Shown here one piece after another: positions 7,788 through 17,192 of a DNA stretch of 64,000 nt. The notes beneath the pieces were generated by a model. It was given only the letters and a program-made list of their open reading frames with translations, was not told where the DNA came from and did not search any database. The stretch is taken from assembly GCA_023015825.1 (NCBI GenBank), contig JALKAW010000001.1, forward strand, positions 310,001 to 374,000, given 5' to 3'. Position 1 is the stretch's first letter. Each line of letters opens with the position of its first letter. Source of the DNA: Flavobacteriaceae bacterium S0862 (GTDB lineage: Bacteria; Bacteroidota; Bacteroidia; Flavobacteriales; Flavobacteriaceae). A program made the translations under genes and the position numbers.

Positions 7788-10700
7788 ATGACTAAATTAA
7801 GATTATTAGCAATTGTATTGACACTGACAATTAATCTTGGTGTTTTTGCGCAACAAACAGCAGCTTATACAAGCGACTTAGTAGACTTTCAAAAAGCATT
7901 ATCACTTTACAATAGCAAGCAATATTTAGCAGCACAATCTATGTTCGATAAAATTGAGGATACAGCAACGGATGAAGTTGTTAAGTCCGATTGTGCCTAC
8001 TATATAGCCAATTGTGCAGTGCGATTAAATCAACAAAATGCCGACGATTTAATACAAAATTTTGTAAACGATTATCCTACTAGCACCAAACGTAACACAG
8101 CATACATTGATGTGGCCGATTACTATTTTGAAAACTCAAAATTTGCTTACGCAAGAAAGTGGTATGATAAAGTGGATGAAGAAGCCTTAGCTAGAAGTGA
8201 GCGTGAGAAGTTCTATTTTAATTATGGCTATTCTTTTTATGCGACCAATAATGCACAAGGTGCCAAAAAATATTTGTCAAGAATAGAAAACTCAGAAAAG
8301 TATGGCTCTCAAGCAAAGTACTATATTGGATATATGGCGTATGAGGGTGACGATTACGATAAAGCCTCAGAATATTTTGAGCAAGTAAACGATAACGAAA
8401 AATATCAAGAAGGACTGTCTTATTTCCAAGCCGATTTAAACTTTAAATTAGGCAACTTCGAAAAGGCGATAGAATTAGCAAAAGAGAAATTACCAACGAG
8501 TGATGATACAGAAGTATCAGAATTATCTAAAATTATTGGTGAAAGCTATTTTAACCTTGAACAATATGCTGAAGCTATTCCATATTTAAAAGCCTATCAA
8601 GGAAAGCGAAAGCGTTGGAATAATACCGATTATTACCTATTGGGATATGCATATTATAAACAAAATGACTTTGAAAATGCGATTTCCGAATTCAATAAAA
8701 TTATTGATGGAAACGATTCTGTAGCTCAAAACGCCTATTATCATTTAGGGGAAAGCTATATTAATGTCGATAAAAAACAAGAAGCCTTAAATGCCTTTCG
8801 TAATGCCTCGCAAATGGATTACGATTTAAAAATTCAGGAAGATGCTTGGTTAAATTATGCAAAGATTAGTTATGAAATTGGTAATCCCTATCAATCAGTG
8901 CCACAAGTGTTAGCTAGTTATTTAGATAAATATCCAGATACAGGCTATAAGGAAGAAATCGAAACCTTGTTGATTGATTCTTACATCACATCAAAAAACT
9001 ATAAAGAGGCTTTAAATCTTTTAGAAGGAAGAAAAAGTTTTGAAAACAAAGTTGCTTACCAAAAAGTAGCCTTTTATAGAGGTGTCGAGTTATATAATGA
9101 AAGTCAATATTTAGAAGCCGAATCGTATTTTGATAAGTCTATTGCTGAGCCAAGAGACGAGAAATTTTTAGCTAGAGCTATTTTTTGGAAAGCTGAAACC
9201 GATTATAACCTAACCAATTATGACGATGCTTTGGTTGGTTTTAAACAGTTTCAAGGTAGTAGCCAATCATCTGCAACACCTGAAATTAAAAACATCAATT
9301 ATAACTTAGGCTACACGTATTTCAAGCAAAAAAACTACTCAAAAGCAACAGAGCATTTCCAAAAGTACATTTCAAATACTTCTGAAGATAAGTTAAGAAT
9401 CAACGATGCTTTTTTACGTTTGGGTGACGGTCATTTCGTGTCTAGTGATTACAACAAGGCTATAAATGCTTACGAAAGAGCAATTAAAATGAACCAGATT
9501 GAACCAGATTATGCCTTCTTTCAAAAAGCAATAAGCTATGGTTATATAGGCCAAGGAAGTACAAAGATTAAGGAATTAGAAGAATTTATAACTACATATA
9601 AAAGGTCGCCGCTACGTGATGACGCACTTTACGAACTAGGAAATTCCTATGTTAAGAAAGGTGAGGAAGATAGAGCAATGCAACTATACGATCAGTTAAA
9701 TAAAGAATACAGGTCGAGTCCTTATGCATCTAAATCGCTGTTAAGACAAGGGTTGGTGTATTATAATGCTGGCAAAAATGAAGATGCGTTATCTATGTTT
9801 AAAAATGTAGCAAATAATTACCCAGGATCTCCTGAAGGTATGCAAGCTGTGTCTACAGCGCGATTAATTTATATAGATCTTGGTCGTGTAGATGAATACG
9901 CTCGTTGGGTAAAAGATTTGGATTATGTGAATGTTTCTGATGCCGATTTAGATAACACTACTTACGAATCTGCCGAAAAGCGATATTTAGCGGGAGACAC
10001 GAGTAGAGCAATTAGATTATTTAACGGTTATTTAAACGAGTTCCCAAATGGCTTACATGCCTTAAAATCTCATTTTTATTTGGCACAGTTATATTATAAA
10101 GATGATTTGCAAACGAATGCAGCACCTCATTACGAATATGTGGTTAATAAGCCAAGTGATGAGTTTACAGAACTAGCCTTAACGAGATTAGGAGAAATCT
10201 ATTTGAATGAGAAAGATGTTGCAAGAGCAATGCCGATTTTAGAGCGTTTGGAAAACGAAGCGGATTTCCCTCAGAATGTCGTATTTGCGCAATCTAATTT
10301 AATGAAAGTACATTACCAGTTGCAAGATTACAATCAAGCTGTAGACTATGCCGAAAAAGTACTAGCAAGTTCTAGAACGGATAAGAATGTTAAAAGTGAT
10401 GCTCACGTTATTATAGCACGATCAGCTATGAAAACAGGCGATGAAAGTAAAGCTAAATCGGCGTACGCTCAAGTTGAAAGAATCGCATCTGGAGAATTAG
10501 CAGCCGAAGCATTGTATTATAATGCTTATTTCAAAAACCAAGAAGGACAGTATAAATCGTCAAATACAGTAGTTCAAAAATTAGCTAAAGATTATTCAGG
10601 ATATAAGTTATATGGTGCAAAAGGTTTGGTAATTATGGCAAAGAATTTTTATGCTTTAGGTGATGCCTATCAAGCAACCTATATTTTAGAGAGTGTTGCT

Positions 10701-10814
10701 GAAAATTTTGCTGAGTTTGATGATGTAGTCGATGAAGCAAGGACTGAACTTCGCAGAATCAAATCGGAACAAGCAAAAACAAATGCTTCAGTAGAAACCG
10801 ATAATGGAAATTAA
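7788..10814 (+). CDS. Large secreted tetratricopeptide-repeat protein
   Basis: A 1008-residue protein with a cleavable signal peptide (cut near NLGVFAQQ, about residue 22), then many degenerate TPR units along its whole length, recognisable as repeats of A.YY.LG..Y....Y..A...F. Such alpha-solenoids act as periplasmic or outer-membrane scaffolds. It is followed by an outer-membrane beta-barrel gene with which it overlaps or nearly abuts, suggesting the two work together in the envelope. Flavobacterial TPR proteins of this size are often annotated as gliding or Tol-Pal-like, but nothing in the sequence fixes a function. Confidence 0.85.
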   Translation: MTKLRLLAIVLTLTINLGVFAQQTAAYTSDLVDFQKALSLYNSKQYLAAQSMFDKIEDTATDEVVKSDCAYYIANCAVRLNQQNADDLIQNFVNDYPTSTKRNTAYIDVADYYFENSKFAYARKWYDKVDEEALARSEREKFYFNYGYSFYATNNAQGAKKYLSRIENSEKYGSQAKYYIGYMAYEGDDYDKASEYFEQVNDNEKYQEGLSYFQADLNFKLGNFEKAIELAKEKLPTSDDTEVSELSKIIGESYFNLEQYAEAIPYLKAYQGKRKRWNNTDYYLLGYAYYKQNDFENAISEFNKIIDGNDSVAQNAYYHLGESYINVDKKQEALNAFRNASQMDYDLKIQEDAWLNYAKISYEIGNPYQSVPQVLASYLDKYPDTGYKEEIETLLIDSYITSKNYKEALNLLEGRKSFENKVAYQKVAFYRGVELYNESQYLEAESYFDKSIAEPRDEKFLARAIFWKAETDYNLTNYDDALVGFKQFQGSSQSSATPEIKNINYNLGYTYFKQKNYSKATEHFQKYISNTSEDKLRINDAFLRLGDGHFVSSDYNKAINAYERAIKMNQIEPDYAFFQKAISYGYIGQGSTKIKELEEFITTYKRSPLRDDALYELGNSYVKKGEEDRAMQLYDQLNKEYRSSPYASKSLLRQGLVYYNAGKNEDALSMFKNVANNYPGSPEGMQAVSTARLIYIDLGRVDEYARWVKDLDYVNVSDADLDNTTYESAEKRYLAGDTSRAIRLFNGYLNEFPNGLHALKSHFYLAQLYYKDDLQTNAAPHYEYVVNKPSDEFTELALTRLGEIYLNEKDVARAMPILERLENEADFPQNVVFAQSNLMKVHYQLQDYNQAVDYAEKVLASSRTDKNVKSDAHVIIARSAMKTGDESKAKSAYAQVERIASGELAAEALYYNAYFKNQEGQYKSSNTVVQKLAKDYSGYKLYGAKGLVIMAKNFYALGDAYQATYILESVAENFAEFDDVVDEARTELRRIKSEQAKTNASVETDNGN

Positions 10815-10828
10815 AATCAAAAAACGTA

Positions 10829-10857
10829 ATGTCATGCTGAGCGCAGTCGAAGCATCT
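10829..10857 (+). repeat. Short dispersed-type repeat (GTCATGCTGAGCGCAGTCGA)
   Basis: The GC-rich string starting GTCATGCTGAGCGCAGTCGA and ending AGCATCT stands out in the AT-rich surroundings. Its ends ATGCT/AGCAT are complementary. From memory this resembles a short intergenic repeat common in Bacteroidota genomes. It sits between the TPR gene and the barrel gene and creates an artificial N-terminal extension of the latter. Confidence 0.6.
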
Positions 10858-10872
10858 AGACAAAAACAATCA

Positions 10873-12624
10873 ATGAATATGTATAAATTCAAAAACATCT
10901 TATCGTTTTTAATAGCAGTTGTAATTACATCTACAACACTTGCACAAGAAAACAGAAAAACCAAGGATACTATTAACACCGAGGTTGTGAATGTGGTAAA
11001 ACCGTATACACCAAAAATTTCGGATGCTTTTAAGGTAAAAGAAATTCCATCGTTAGATGATGAAACGACAACGACCAAAAAAGCAATAAAATATAATATT
11101 TTTTCAATTCCAGTAGCATCGACGTTTACACCTTCAAAAGGAAAAGCAGCCGAAGTAGATAAAGGAGAGAAGGTCAAGTTGTATGATAATTATGCGTCAT
11201 TTGGTGTAGGTAGTTATACCAGTTTTTTAGGCGAAGTATATTTAAATCATGCTATCAATAGAACCGAAAGTGTTGGAGGTTACGTAAGTCACCATTCATC
11301 ACAAGGAGGTATTGAAGATATATTATTAGATGATGCTTTTTCAAATACACAAATCAATGCCAATTACGCAAGAAAGCTTCGTGATTATTCTTGGAATGTA
11401 GATGCAGGATTTCAGCAGCAAGTGTTTAATTGGTACGGTTTACCGCAGCCTACTTACGACCAAGCATTTGCAGACCCAATGATGCCTCAACATAAGTTTT
11501 TTACATTTGAATTTGGTGGAAAGATAGATTTTGACGACAGATTATTCAATAATGGTAATATGCGTTTTAGACGTTTTGCCGACGACTATGATTCGGGCGA
11601 AAATCATTTTGCAATGAATACGAATTTTGACATTCCATTAAACGATGGCGATTTAAATACAACCATAAATCTAGATTATTTAAATGGTTCTTTTAACCAA
11701 TCATATGAAACAGCCGATAAATTAAAATATGGTAATTTTAATGTCGGTGTATCTTCTAGTTATCAAATGAAACAAGACGACTTAACACTTAATCTTGGAG
11801 CGTCAGTGTTTTATTTAAACGATACCGAAGCTGGAAAAAACAAAATATATATTTACCCTAACATTACAGCAACTTACAGATTGGTAAATGAGTTATTAAT
11901 TGCTTATGGAGGTATTGAAGGTGGTTTAATTCAAAACACATATCATCAGTTTGCTAAAGAAAACCCTTATGTGTCACCAACGCTAAGTATTTTGCCTACA
12001 GATAAGCAATATGATGCGTATGTAGGTTTAAAAGGAAAGTTATCTAACAATATGAGTTATAATATTAGAGGTAAGTATTATGCCGAAAATGACAAAGCTT
12101 TATTTATGAATAATACAGATATGAATCAAACACCTAATAATAATTACAATCGAGGAAATTCTTATAATGTGGTTTATGATAATGTCTCAACATTAAGTGT
12201 TTTTGGTGAAATAAATGTGGATGTAAACAGAAATTTTACATTAGGGATAAAAGCTGAATATTTCTCGTACAATACCAAAACTGAAGCAAAACCATGGAAC
12301 CTGCCTGATTTTGAAGGCTCGCTATTTATGGATATTCAATTTGATGAGCATTGGTTTGCAGGCGCTAATTTGTTTTACATAGGCGAGCGTTTTGACCAAA
12401 GTTCTATTGAGGGTTCATTAGATCCAATGATAAGCTTAACAACAACACATACTTTAGAAAGCTATTTTGATGCCAATGCTCATTTAGGTTACCGTATTAA
12501 CGACAAGTGGTCTGTGTATGCTAAAGCAAATAACATTGCAAATCAAGATTATAAGCGATGGTTAAATTATCCAGTCCAAGGCATTCAGTTTATAGCTGGA
12601 ACTACTTATAAGTTTGATTTTTAA
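10873..12624 (+). CDS. Outer-membrane beta-barrel (TonB-dependent-receptor-like) protein
   Basis: About 583 residues from the ATG at 10873, which is followed by a clear signal peptide (FKNILSFLIAVVITSTTLAQ). A longer reading from 10804 would translate the repeat element upstream and is rejected. After the signal comes a short periplasmic part (VVKPYTPKISDAFKVKEIPS) and then alternating amphipathic strands typical of a beta-barrel, ending with phenylalanine (TTYKFDF), the usual outer-membrane insertion signal. No full plug domain or TonB box can be recognised, so it may be a barrel porin rather than a true receptor. It probably functions with the upstream TPR protein. Confidence 0.75.
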   Translation: MNMYKFKNILSFLIAVVITSTTLAQENRKTKDTINTEVVNVVKPYTPKISDAFKVKEIPSLDDETTTTKKAIKYNIFSIPVASTFTPSKGKAAEVDKGEKVKLYDNYASFGVGSYTSFLGEVYLNHAINRTESVGGYVSHHSSQGGIEDILLDDAFSNTQINANYARKLRDYSWNVDAGFQQQVFNWYGLPQPTYDQAFADPMMPQHKFFTFEFGGKIDFDDRLFNNGNMRFRRFADDYDSGENHFAMNTNFDIPLNDGDLNTTINLDYLNGSFNQSYETADKLKYGNFNVGVSSSYQMKQDDLTLNLGASVFYLNDTEAGKNKIYIYPNITATYRLVNELLIAYGGIEGGLIQNTYHQFAKENPYVSPTLSILPTDKQYDAYVGLKGKLSNNMSYNIRGKYYAENDKALFMNNTDMNQTPNNNYNRGNSYNVVYDNVSTLSVFGEINVDVNRNFTLGIKAEYFSYNTKTEAKPWNLPDFEGSLFMDIQFDEHWFAGANLFYIGERFDQSSIEGSLDPMISLTTTHTLESYFDANAHLGYRINDKWSVYAKANNIANQDYKRWLNYPVQGIQFIAGTTYKFDF

Positions 12625-12629
12625 AAAAG

Positions 12630-13325
12630 CTAGTGGGTAATTCTGGCTAAAAAATCATAATGTTCGCCTTCAAGAACTAGCTCGCATTGTAAGCCAACAA
12701 TAGCGCATGCAGTTTTAAGGTTATCGAAATCTAAATACATCCAGGTGAAACTTTCGGTTTCACCTTTGTATGTTACATGGTATTCTAATTCACCATAATA
12801 GTCGCTATTTGCATCAAACCAAAACCCACCATCGTCGTCTTCATACATGTATTTAATGTCTGAAGAATCAATAAGTATTTGTCCATTTTTATTAAGTAAA
12901 CCTTTTAAATGATGTAAAACTTGAGGTGTACGCTCCAAACTTTCAAAGAACCCAGAACCATTCATAAGCATTAAAATAGTATCAAAGGTTTCGGTTTCAT
13001 CTAATACATCACATACATGAGCATTTTTTAAGCCTCTTAGCTTGCAGGTTTCTATAGCACCTTTTGAGATGTCAATAGCCTTTACATCTATGCCTTTTTT
13101 TTGTAAATACAAACTGTGCGAACCAGCACCACAACCAGTATCTAAAGTTTTACCTTTAGCTAATTGTAAAGCCTTTTGTTCTATGTTTGGCATTCCAGAA
13201 AAGTTTCTAAATAAGTAGGGAATAGGCAACACATCGTCATCCGAAATACTTGTGGAAGTAATAATATCTTCCGTGTAGTTTCCTTTTTGATAATCTAAAA
13301 TGGCTTTTCCAAATACGTCTTTCAT
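12630..13325 (-). CDS. Class I SAM-dependent methyltransferase
   Basis: A 231-residue methyltransferase. Motif I LDTGCGAGSHSLYL (about residues 61-74) binds S-adenosylmethionine, with the acidic residue ending motif II in VKAIDISKGAIE (about 82-93) and a later ILMLMNGSGFF segment. The C-terminal beta-strands (GELEYHVTYKGETESFTWMY) resemble small-molecule methyltransferases of the Methyltransf_25/11 type. It is convergent with the barrel gene 5 bp away and divergent from the cysteine-cluster gene. The substrate is not known. Confidence 0.83.
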   Translation of the reverse strand: MKDVFGKAILDYQKGNYTEDIITSTSISDDDVLPIPYLFRNFSGMPNIEQKALQLAKGKTLDTGCGAGSHSLYLQKKGIDVKAIDISKGAIETCKLRGLKNAHVCDVLDETETFDTILMLMNGSGFFESLERTPQVLHHLKGLLNKNGQILIDSSDIKYMYEDDDGGFWFDANSDYYGELEYHVTYKGETESFTWMYLDFDNLKTACAIVGLQCELVLEGEHYDFLARITH

Positions 13326-13399
13326 TGAATATTGTTTTCGTCAGTTCAAGTGATTTCGATTTATCGAAATTGTATCGAGAACTTTAGTATTTTTACACT

Positions 13400-13894
13400 A
13401 TGCAAGACATTATTAATAATCTTCCAAAGCTCGCCAAAGATAAACATAAGGAGAATAAAACCTTCTTTGCAAAGCTAAAAAAGAAACCGCCTAAGCAATT
13501 AGACTATATCATGCACGACTTGCACGAGGAGGAATTTAAAAAAACAGATTGCCTAGAGTGTGCTAACTGTTGTAAAACTACAGGGCCTTTATTTACTAGT
13601 AAAGATATTGAGAGAATTTCAAGACATTTTAAATTAAAACCACAGCAATTTACGGAACAATTTTTGAGGCTAGATGAAGACAACGATTATGTGTTACAAA
13701 GTGTACCTTGTACCTTTTTAGGAAGTGATAATTATTGTGCGATTTATGATGTACGACCAAAGGCATGCAGAGAATTTCCGCACACTAATAGAAAAAAGTT
13801 TCAGCAAATTACTAACTTAACACTTAAAAATGCAGCTATTTGCCCTGCTGCTTTTAATATTGTAGAAGAAATGAAAATTAGATTGAATAAATAA
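13400..13894 (+). CDS. YkgJ family cysteine-cluster protein
   Basis: A 164-residue cytoplasmic protein with the spaced cysteines of the YkgJ/CxxCxxCC family: DCLECANCCKTTGPLF near residue 50, then PCTFLGSDNYCAIYDVRPKA (about 110-129) and AICPAAF near the C-terminus. These residues are thought to bind zinc or an Fe-S cluster; the biochemical role of the family is not settled. It precedes two secreted paralogues but has no obvious link with them, and a sigma-54-like element overlaps its stop codon. Confidence 0.85.
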   Translation: MQDIINNLPKLAKDKHKENKTFFAKLKKKPPKQLDYIMHDLHEEEFKKTDCLECANCCKTTGPLFTSKDIERISRHFKLKPQQFTEQFLRLDEDNDYVLQSVPCTFLGSDNYCAIYDVRPKACREFPHTNRKKFQQITNLTLKNAAICPAAFNIVEEMKIRLNK

Positions 13895-13895
13895 T

Positions 13896-13911
13896 CGGCA
13901 CAATTCTTGTA
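13896..13911 (+). promoter_or_regulatory. Candidate sigma-54 promoter upstream of 13933
   Basis: CGGCACAATTCTTGTA matches the sigma-54 consensus TGGCACG-N4-TTGCA at 9 of 12 positions with exact spacing; the -12 GC is GT here. Predicted start is about 12 nt downstream, just before the ATG at 13933. Confidence 0.4.
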
Positions 13912-13932
13912 GCATATTTAAAAACCCAACCA

Positions 13933-14808
13933 ATGAAACAATTTGTTTTAATTCTCTTAATTTCCCTTATTTCTATATCAAAGACATTTTCTCAAGAATG
14001 GTTAACTTCTGTCGACGAGGCGAAAAAAATGGCACTAAAAGAAAATAAAATGCTGCTAGTGGAATTATATTTTGCTGACAAGTATGAATACTCTCTTTTT
14101 AGAAAGCAGGATAGTATAAATCAATTTTTAAGCGACCATTTCGTTTTACTTAAATTGGATATTTCTAGATCATCTGAATTTTATTTTCTGGAAAAAAATC
14201 TCGACTGGAAGGGTAGAGCTATTATAACTGATATTAATTTAAATCAGTTAAATAGAAGAGGAAATTTTTTTACACTTCACACTATGGGTAAAGACTCTTA
14301 TTTAAACAGAAAGAAAATAGATTTTTTTAACTACATTAAACCTTATTCCCTCGATACTTCTTTATTATCTGAGCAATTAACAAACTATTCAAAAAATAAA
14401 AATTTTCACACAGCCTTTGCTCTGGCTGAAAATTATTTGGATTTTGCTGTATTAAATCCAGAGAAGATTAGATTTGACTTAGTTAACTTAGCAAATGTGT
14501 ACTTTAAAGAGTCAAAAAAAATGTTAAAGGAGAAAAAAGTACAAGATGAAGCAATTTATAGCCAGAGAAAAGACTTATTGGATATAAAAGCAAAAATGAT
14601 ATTGCGTAAATTTAAAAACCCAATGAATTTTTTAAATAAGTTTAAAACTGATGAAATCTATGAAGTAAATAAGTCATTATATTCGTCTTTATATTATATA
14701 GCACACAAGCTATTAAACGATAATAAAAGTGCAAATTTATATCAAAATGCGATGTACGATGCTGACTTAAAAACATCAACAATTATGATAAGTAATTTCA
14801 TTAATTGA
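13933..14808 (+). CDS. Secreted thioredoxin-fold-like protein lacking CxxC (paralogue 1)
   Basis: A 291-residue protein with a signal peptide ending near SISKTFSQ (about residue 21). The next stretch, EWLTSVDEAKKMALKENKML, followed by LVELYFADKYEY, resembles the start of DUF255/thioredoxin_7 domains (W..s..eAl..Ak...K.ll), but the active-site CxxC is absent, so it is unlikely to be a redox enzyme. The C-terminal half is helical and resembles TPR-like stretches. The next gene encodes a protein of the same layout, so this is a tandem duplication. Function unknown; probably periplasmic. Confidence 0.6.
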   Translation: MKQFVLILLISLISISKTFSQEWLTSVDEAKKMALKENKMLLVELYFADKYEYSLFRKQDSINQFLSDHFVLLKLDISRSSEFYFLEKNLDWKGRAIITDINLNQLNRRGNFFTLHTMGKDSYLNRKKIDFFNYIKPYSLDTSLLSEQLTNYSKNKNFHTAFALAENYLDFAVLNPEKIRFDLVNLANVYFKESKKMLKEKKVQDEAIYSQRKDLLDIKAKMILRKFKNPMNFLNKFKTDEIYEVNKSLYSSLYYIAHKLLNDNKSANLYQNAMYDADLKTSTIMISNFIN

Positions 14809-14829
14809 GTTCAATATTTAGAATAAACA

Positions 14830-15726
14830 ATGAAAAAAACAACTTTGATTTTATTAATTACATTGAGTTCAATTACAATTTGTAATGCTCAAGAGTGGTT
14901 TACTTCTTTTGATGTAGCTAAACGTTTGGCATTAGTACAAGATAAAATGTTATTGGTTATGTGGCAAAACACATTAGATTATCAATATCCAGTAAGATTA
15001 ATTGGCGAGAAAGGTGTTTCGTTAATAGTAGATTTAAATGAAAACGATGAGGTTAATAGTTTAATTTGGGAACATTTTGTACCACTTATCTTATTAGAGG
15101 AGGAGTACGATAAACTTTATAATGAAGCTAAAAAAAATAGAAGCACATGGTATTTAGATAAATTAAAAGACGATAGCATTAAAATTATGGATGCTAACGG
15201 TAATATTTTAAATATTGAGCCCTACGACGTTCAAATCGAAAATCTCACGTTATTAATTAAAAAGTATGCTTTAAGCACCTCTTTTTTAAAACATGAACTC
15301 AATAATTATTCTAAAGAACAAAATGTCACTACCGCATTTAATTTGGGGTCTAAATATTTAGATTTTTCAATATACGTACAAAAAAATGTTAGGCCTGAAA
15401 TAATTAAGCTAACAGATATTTATTTTAATGAAGCAAAGCAATACCTTGATAAAAGCAGTTTAAATAACAAAGTAGGGTTTTTGCAGCGATTAGATTTTCT
15501 TGATATTGAAAAAGAGTTAATTTTAAATAACCCAAGTAAAGCTCGTAGATTATTAAAAAGAATTGATACAGCTGAAATTGATTCGACGAATCAAGCATTA
15601 TACAATTTCTTAAACTACACAACTTTTAAATTATTGAAAAAAGAAGATGAAGCGGTATTATATATAGACAAACTCTCTGCTTTAGATTTAAAAAAGACTG
15701 AGTTGATTCTTAATATTAATATGTAG
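14830..15726 (+). CDS. Secreted thioredoxin-fold-like protein lacking CxxC (paralogue 2)
   Basis: A 298-residue paralogue of the preceding protein, 21 bp downstream. It shares the signal peptide followed by QEWFTSFDVAKRLALVQDKM, the central ..LTLLIKKYALSTSFLKHEL segment, NVTTAFNLGSKYLDFSIYV and a helical C-terminus. It also lacks CxxC: the position holds LLVMWQNTLDYQ. The two copies have diverged well beyond recent duplication. It is expected in the periplasm; no function can be assigned. Confidence 0.6.
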   Translation: MKKTTLILLITLSSITICNAQEWFTSFDVAKRLALVQDKMLLVMWQNTLDYQYPVRLIGEKGVSLIVDLNENDEVNSLIWEHFVPLILLEEEYDKLYNEAKKNRSTWYLDKLKDDSIKIMDANGNILNIEPYDVQIENLTLLIKKYALSTSFLKHELNNYSKEQNVTTAFNLGSKYLDFSIYVQKNVRPEIIKLTDIYFNEAKQYLDKSSLNNKVGFLQRLDFLDIEKELILNNPSKARRLLKRIDTAEIDSTNQALYNFLNYTTFKLLKKEDEAVLYIDKLSALDLKKTELILNINM

Positions 15727-15771
15727 TTTTTATTTAAAATTATTAAATTAGTCACATAACCATTTATCTTA

Positions 15772-16611
15772 TTGGAAACCATCATCAACTATTTTGAAAC
15801 CATTCCTTCACTTCATAGAAGTTTGATACTTGTAGGAGGCTTAACCTTTTTTTGGTTACTAGAAGGAGCTGCGCCTTTATTTAGGTTTAAATATCATAAA
15901 TGGAAACACGCTGTTCCTAATATCTTTTTCACCTTTACAACCATTATTATAAATTTTGCTTTAGCATTTTTATTGCTTAAAGCAGCCGATTGGGTAATAG
16001 CAAATGACTTCGGAATTATTAATTGGCTACCAGAAATGCCTTTACCATTGTATGTGTTGCTTGGTGTGTTGTTAATGGATTTTATTGGTGCTTATTTAGT
16101 GCATTATGTAGAGCATAAAGTGAAGCCATTATGGATGATACATTTAGTACACCATACTGACCATAAGGTGGATACGACCACTGCAAACAGACATCACCCT
16201 TTAGAAAGTTTAATTCGTTATGCTTTTACGTTAGTTGGTGTTATTATTATTGGAGCGCCAATTGGCATTGTTATGTTGTATCAATCGATGTCTTTAGTCG
16301 CAACTCAGTTTAGTCATGCAAACATTAAATTGCCTAAAAAGGTAGACCATTTTATAAGCTATATTTTGGTATCTCCAGATATGCATAAAATTCATCATCA
16401 TTATGTATTGCCTTATACCGATTCTAATTATGGCAATATTTTTTCTATTTGGGACCGACTCTTTGGAACCTACATAAAAATGGATAGAGAAAAGTTGGTT
16501 TATGGTGTCGATGTGTTTCCAGATGAAGTTAAAAATGGCAACGTTATGGAATTATTAAAACAGCCATTTCAAGAATATCAAAAACCCACGATTCCACCAG
16601 AAGAAAAGTAG
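15772..16611 (+). CDS. Sterol desaturase / fatty acid hydroxylase family membrane protein
   Basis: A 279-residue integral membrane di-iron oxygenase. Several transmembrane helices carry the family's histidine clusters: HYVEH (about residue 114), HLVHHTDHKVDTTTANRHH (about 124-142) and HKIHHHY (about 205). These bind the di-iron centre used for O2-dependent lipid hydroxylation. The start is TTG at 15772; a stop at 15757-15759 in the same frame excludes anything much further upstream and no ATG is available before the conserved part. The substrate could be a carotenoid, a sphingolipid or a fatty acid. Confidence 0.86.
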   Translation: METIINYFETIPSLHRSLILVGGLTFFWLLEGAAPLFRFKYHKWKHAVPNIFFTFTTIIINFALAFLLLKAADWVIANDFGIINWLPEMPLPLYVLLGVLLMDFIGAYLVHYVEHKVKPLWMIHLVHHTDHKVDTTTANRHHPLESLIRYAFTLVGVIIIGAPIGIVMLYQSMSLVATQFSHANIKLPKKVDHFISYILVSPDMHKIHHHYVLPYTDSNYGNIFSIWDRLFGTYIKMDREKLVYGVDVFPDEVKNGNVMELLKQPFQEYQKPTIPPEEK

Positions 16612-16750
16612 GTAGTTTTTGAGTTTTCAACATACTTGTTAACAATCAAAGTACGTTCCTCTAATATTTTTACCGTTCATAGATTTTTTTTCTCAATGTA
16701 TATCAATCTTACCTAGATTAGCCAACGAGGGTCGATAATTGCTATTTAAT

Positions 16751-16765
16751 TCAAATATTATTTGA
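16751..16765. repeat. 15-bp palindrome upstream of 16784
   Basis: TCAAATA-T-TATTTGA is a perfect palindrome around a central T, 18 bp before the ATG at 16784. The 172-nt gap around it holds nothing else recognisable. Possible operator. Confidence 0.35.
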
Positions 16766-16783
16766 TATTAAACAGCTTTTTGT

Positions 16784-17191
16784 ATGAAAAAAACTCTCTT
16801 AGTGCTAATAATAGCATGCTCTGGTCTTCTATGTAATAGTGCAACTGCACAAAAGAAAGATTTCGCGTTAATCGAAAAGAACGTGAACATAACTGCTAGT
16901 GACCTATTCCATGATTTGAATAAAACTAAAGATACCTTAATCCTTAACGGAGATAAGCGTATTAGAAGCGTGTATTCAATAAACACTAATTATAAGCGAG
17001 AAACTCAAGAATATATTGATGATAATTCTGCTAAAGTCTCTTTAAATCACTTAAGCAAAGGGAAGCATATTTTTGTTGTCGAACAAGTGCCTCTAAAAAT
17101 TGTTTTTGTGGTAAGAGTATTGCAAGACCCAAAAGAATTCTCAAAAGTTGAAGTTGAAAAAATAACGGCTTCTAATAACGATAAAAAATAA
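16784..17191 (+). CDS. Hypothetical secreted protein
   Basis: A 135-residue protein with a typical signal peptide (MKKTLLVLIIACSGLLCNSA, cut before QKKDF). The mature part of about 110 residues has a mixed alpha/beta composition and no cysteines. No family recognised. It lies alone between the hydroxylase gene and the convergent serine hydrolase gene, whose stop is 1 bp away. Probably periplasmic. Confidence 0.6.
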   Translation: MKKTLLVLIIACSGLLCNSATAQKKDFALIEKNVNITASDLFHDLNKTKDTLILNGDKRIRSVYSINTNYKRETQEYIDDNSAKVSLNHLSKGKHIFVVEQVPLKIVFVVRVLQDPKEFSKVEVEKITASNNDKK

Positions 17192-17192
17192 G

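Noticed and set aside
10804-10872. N-terminal extension of the barrel protein
   Set aside because: It translates the GC-rich repeat; a normal signal peptide begins at 10873.
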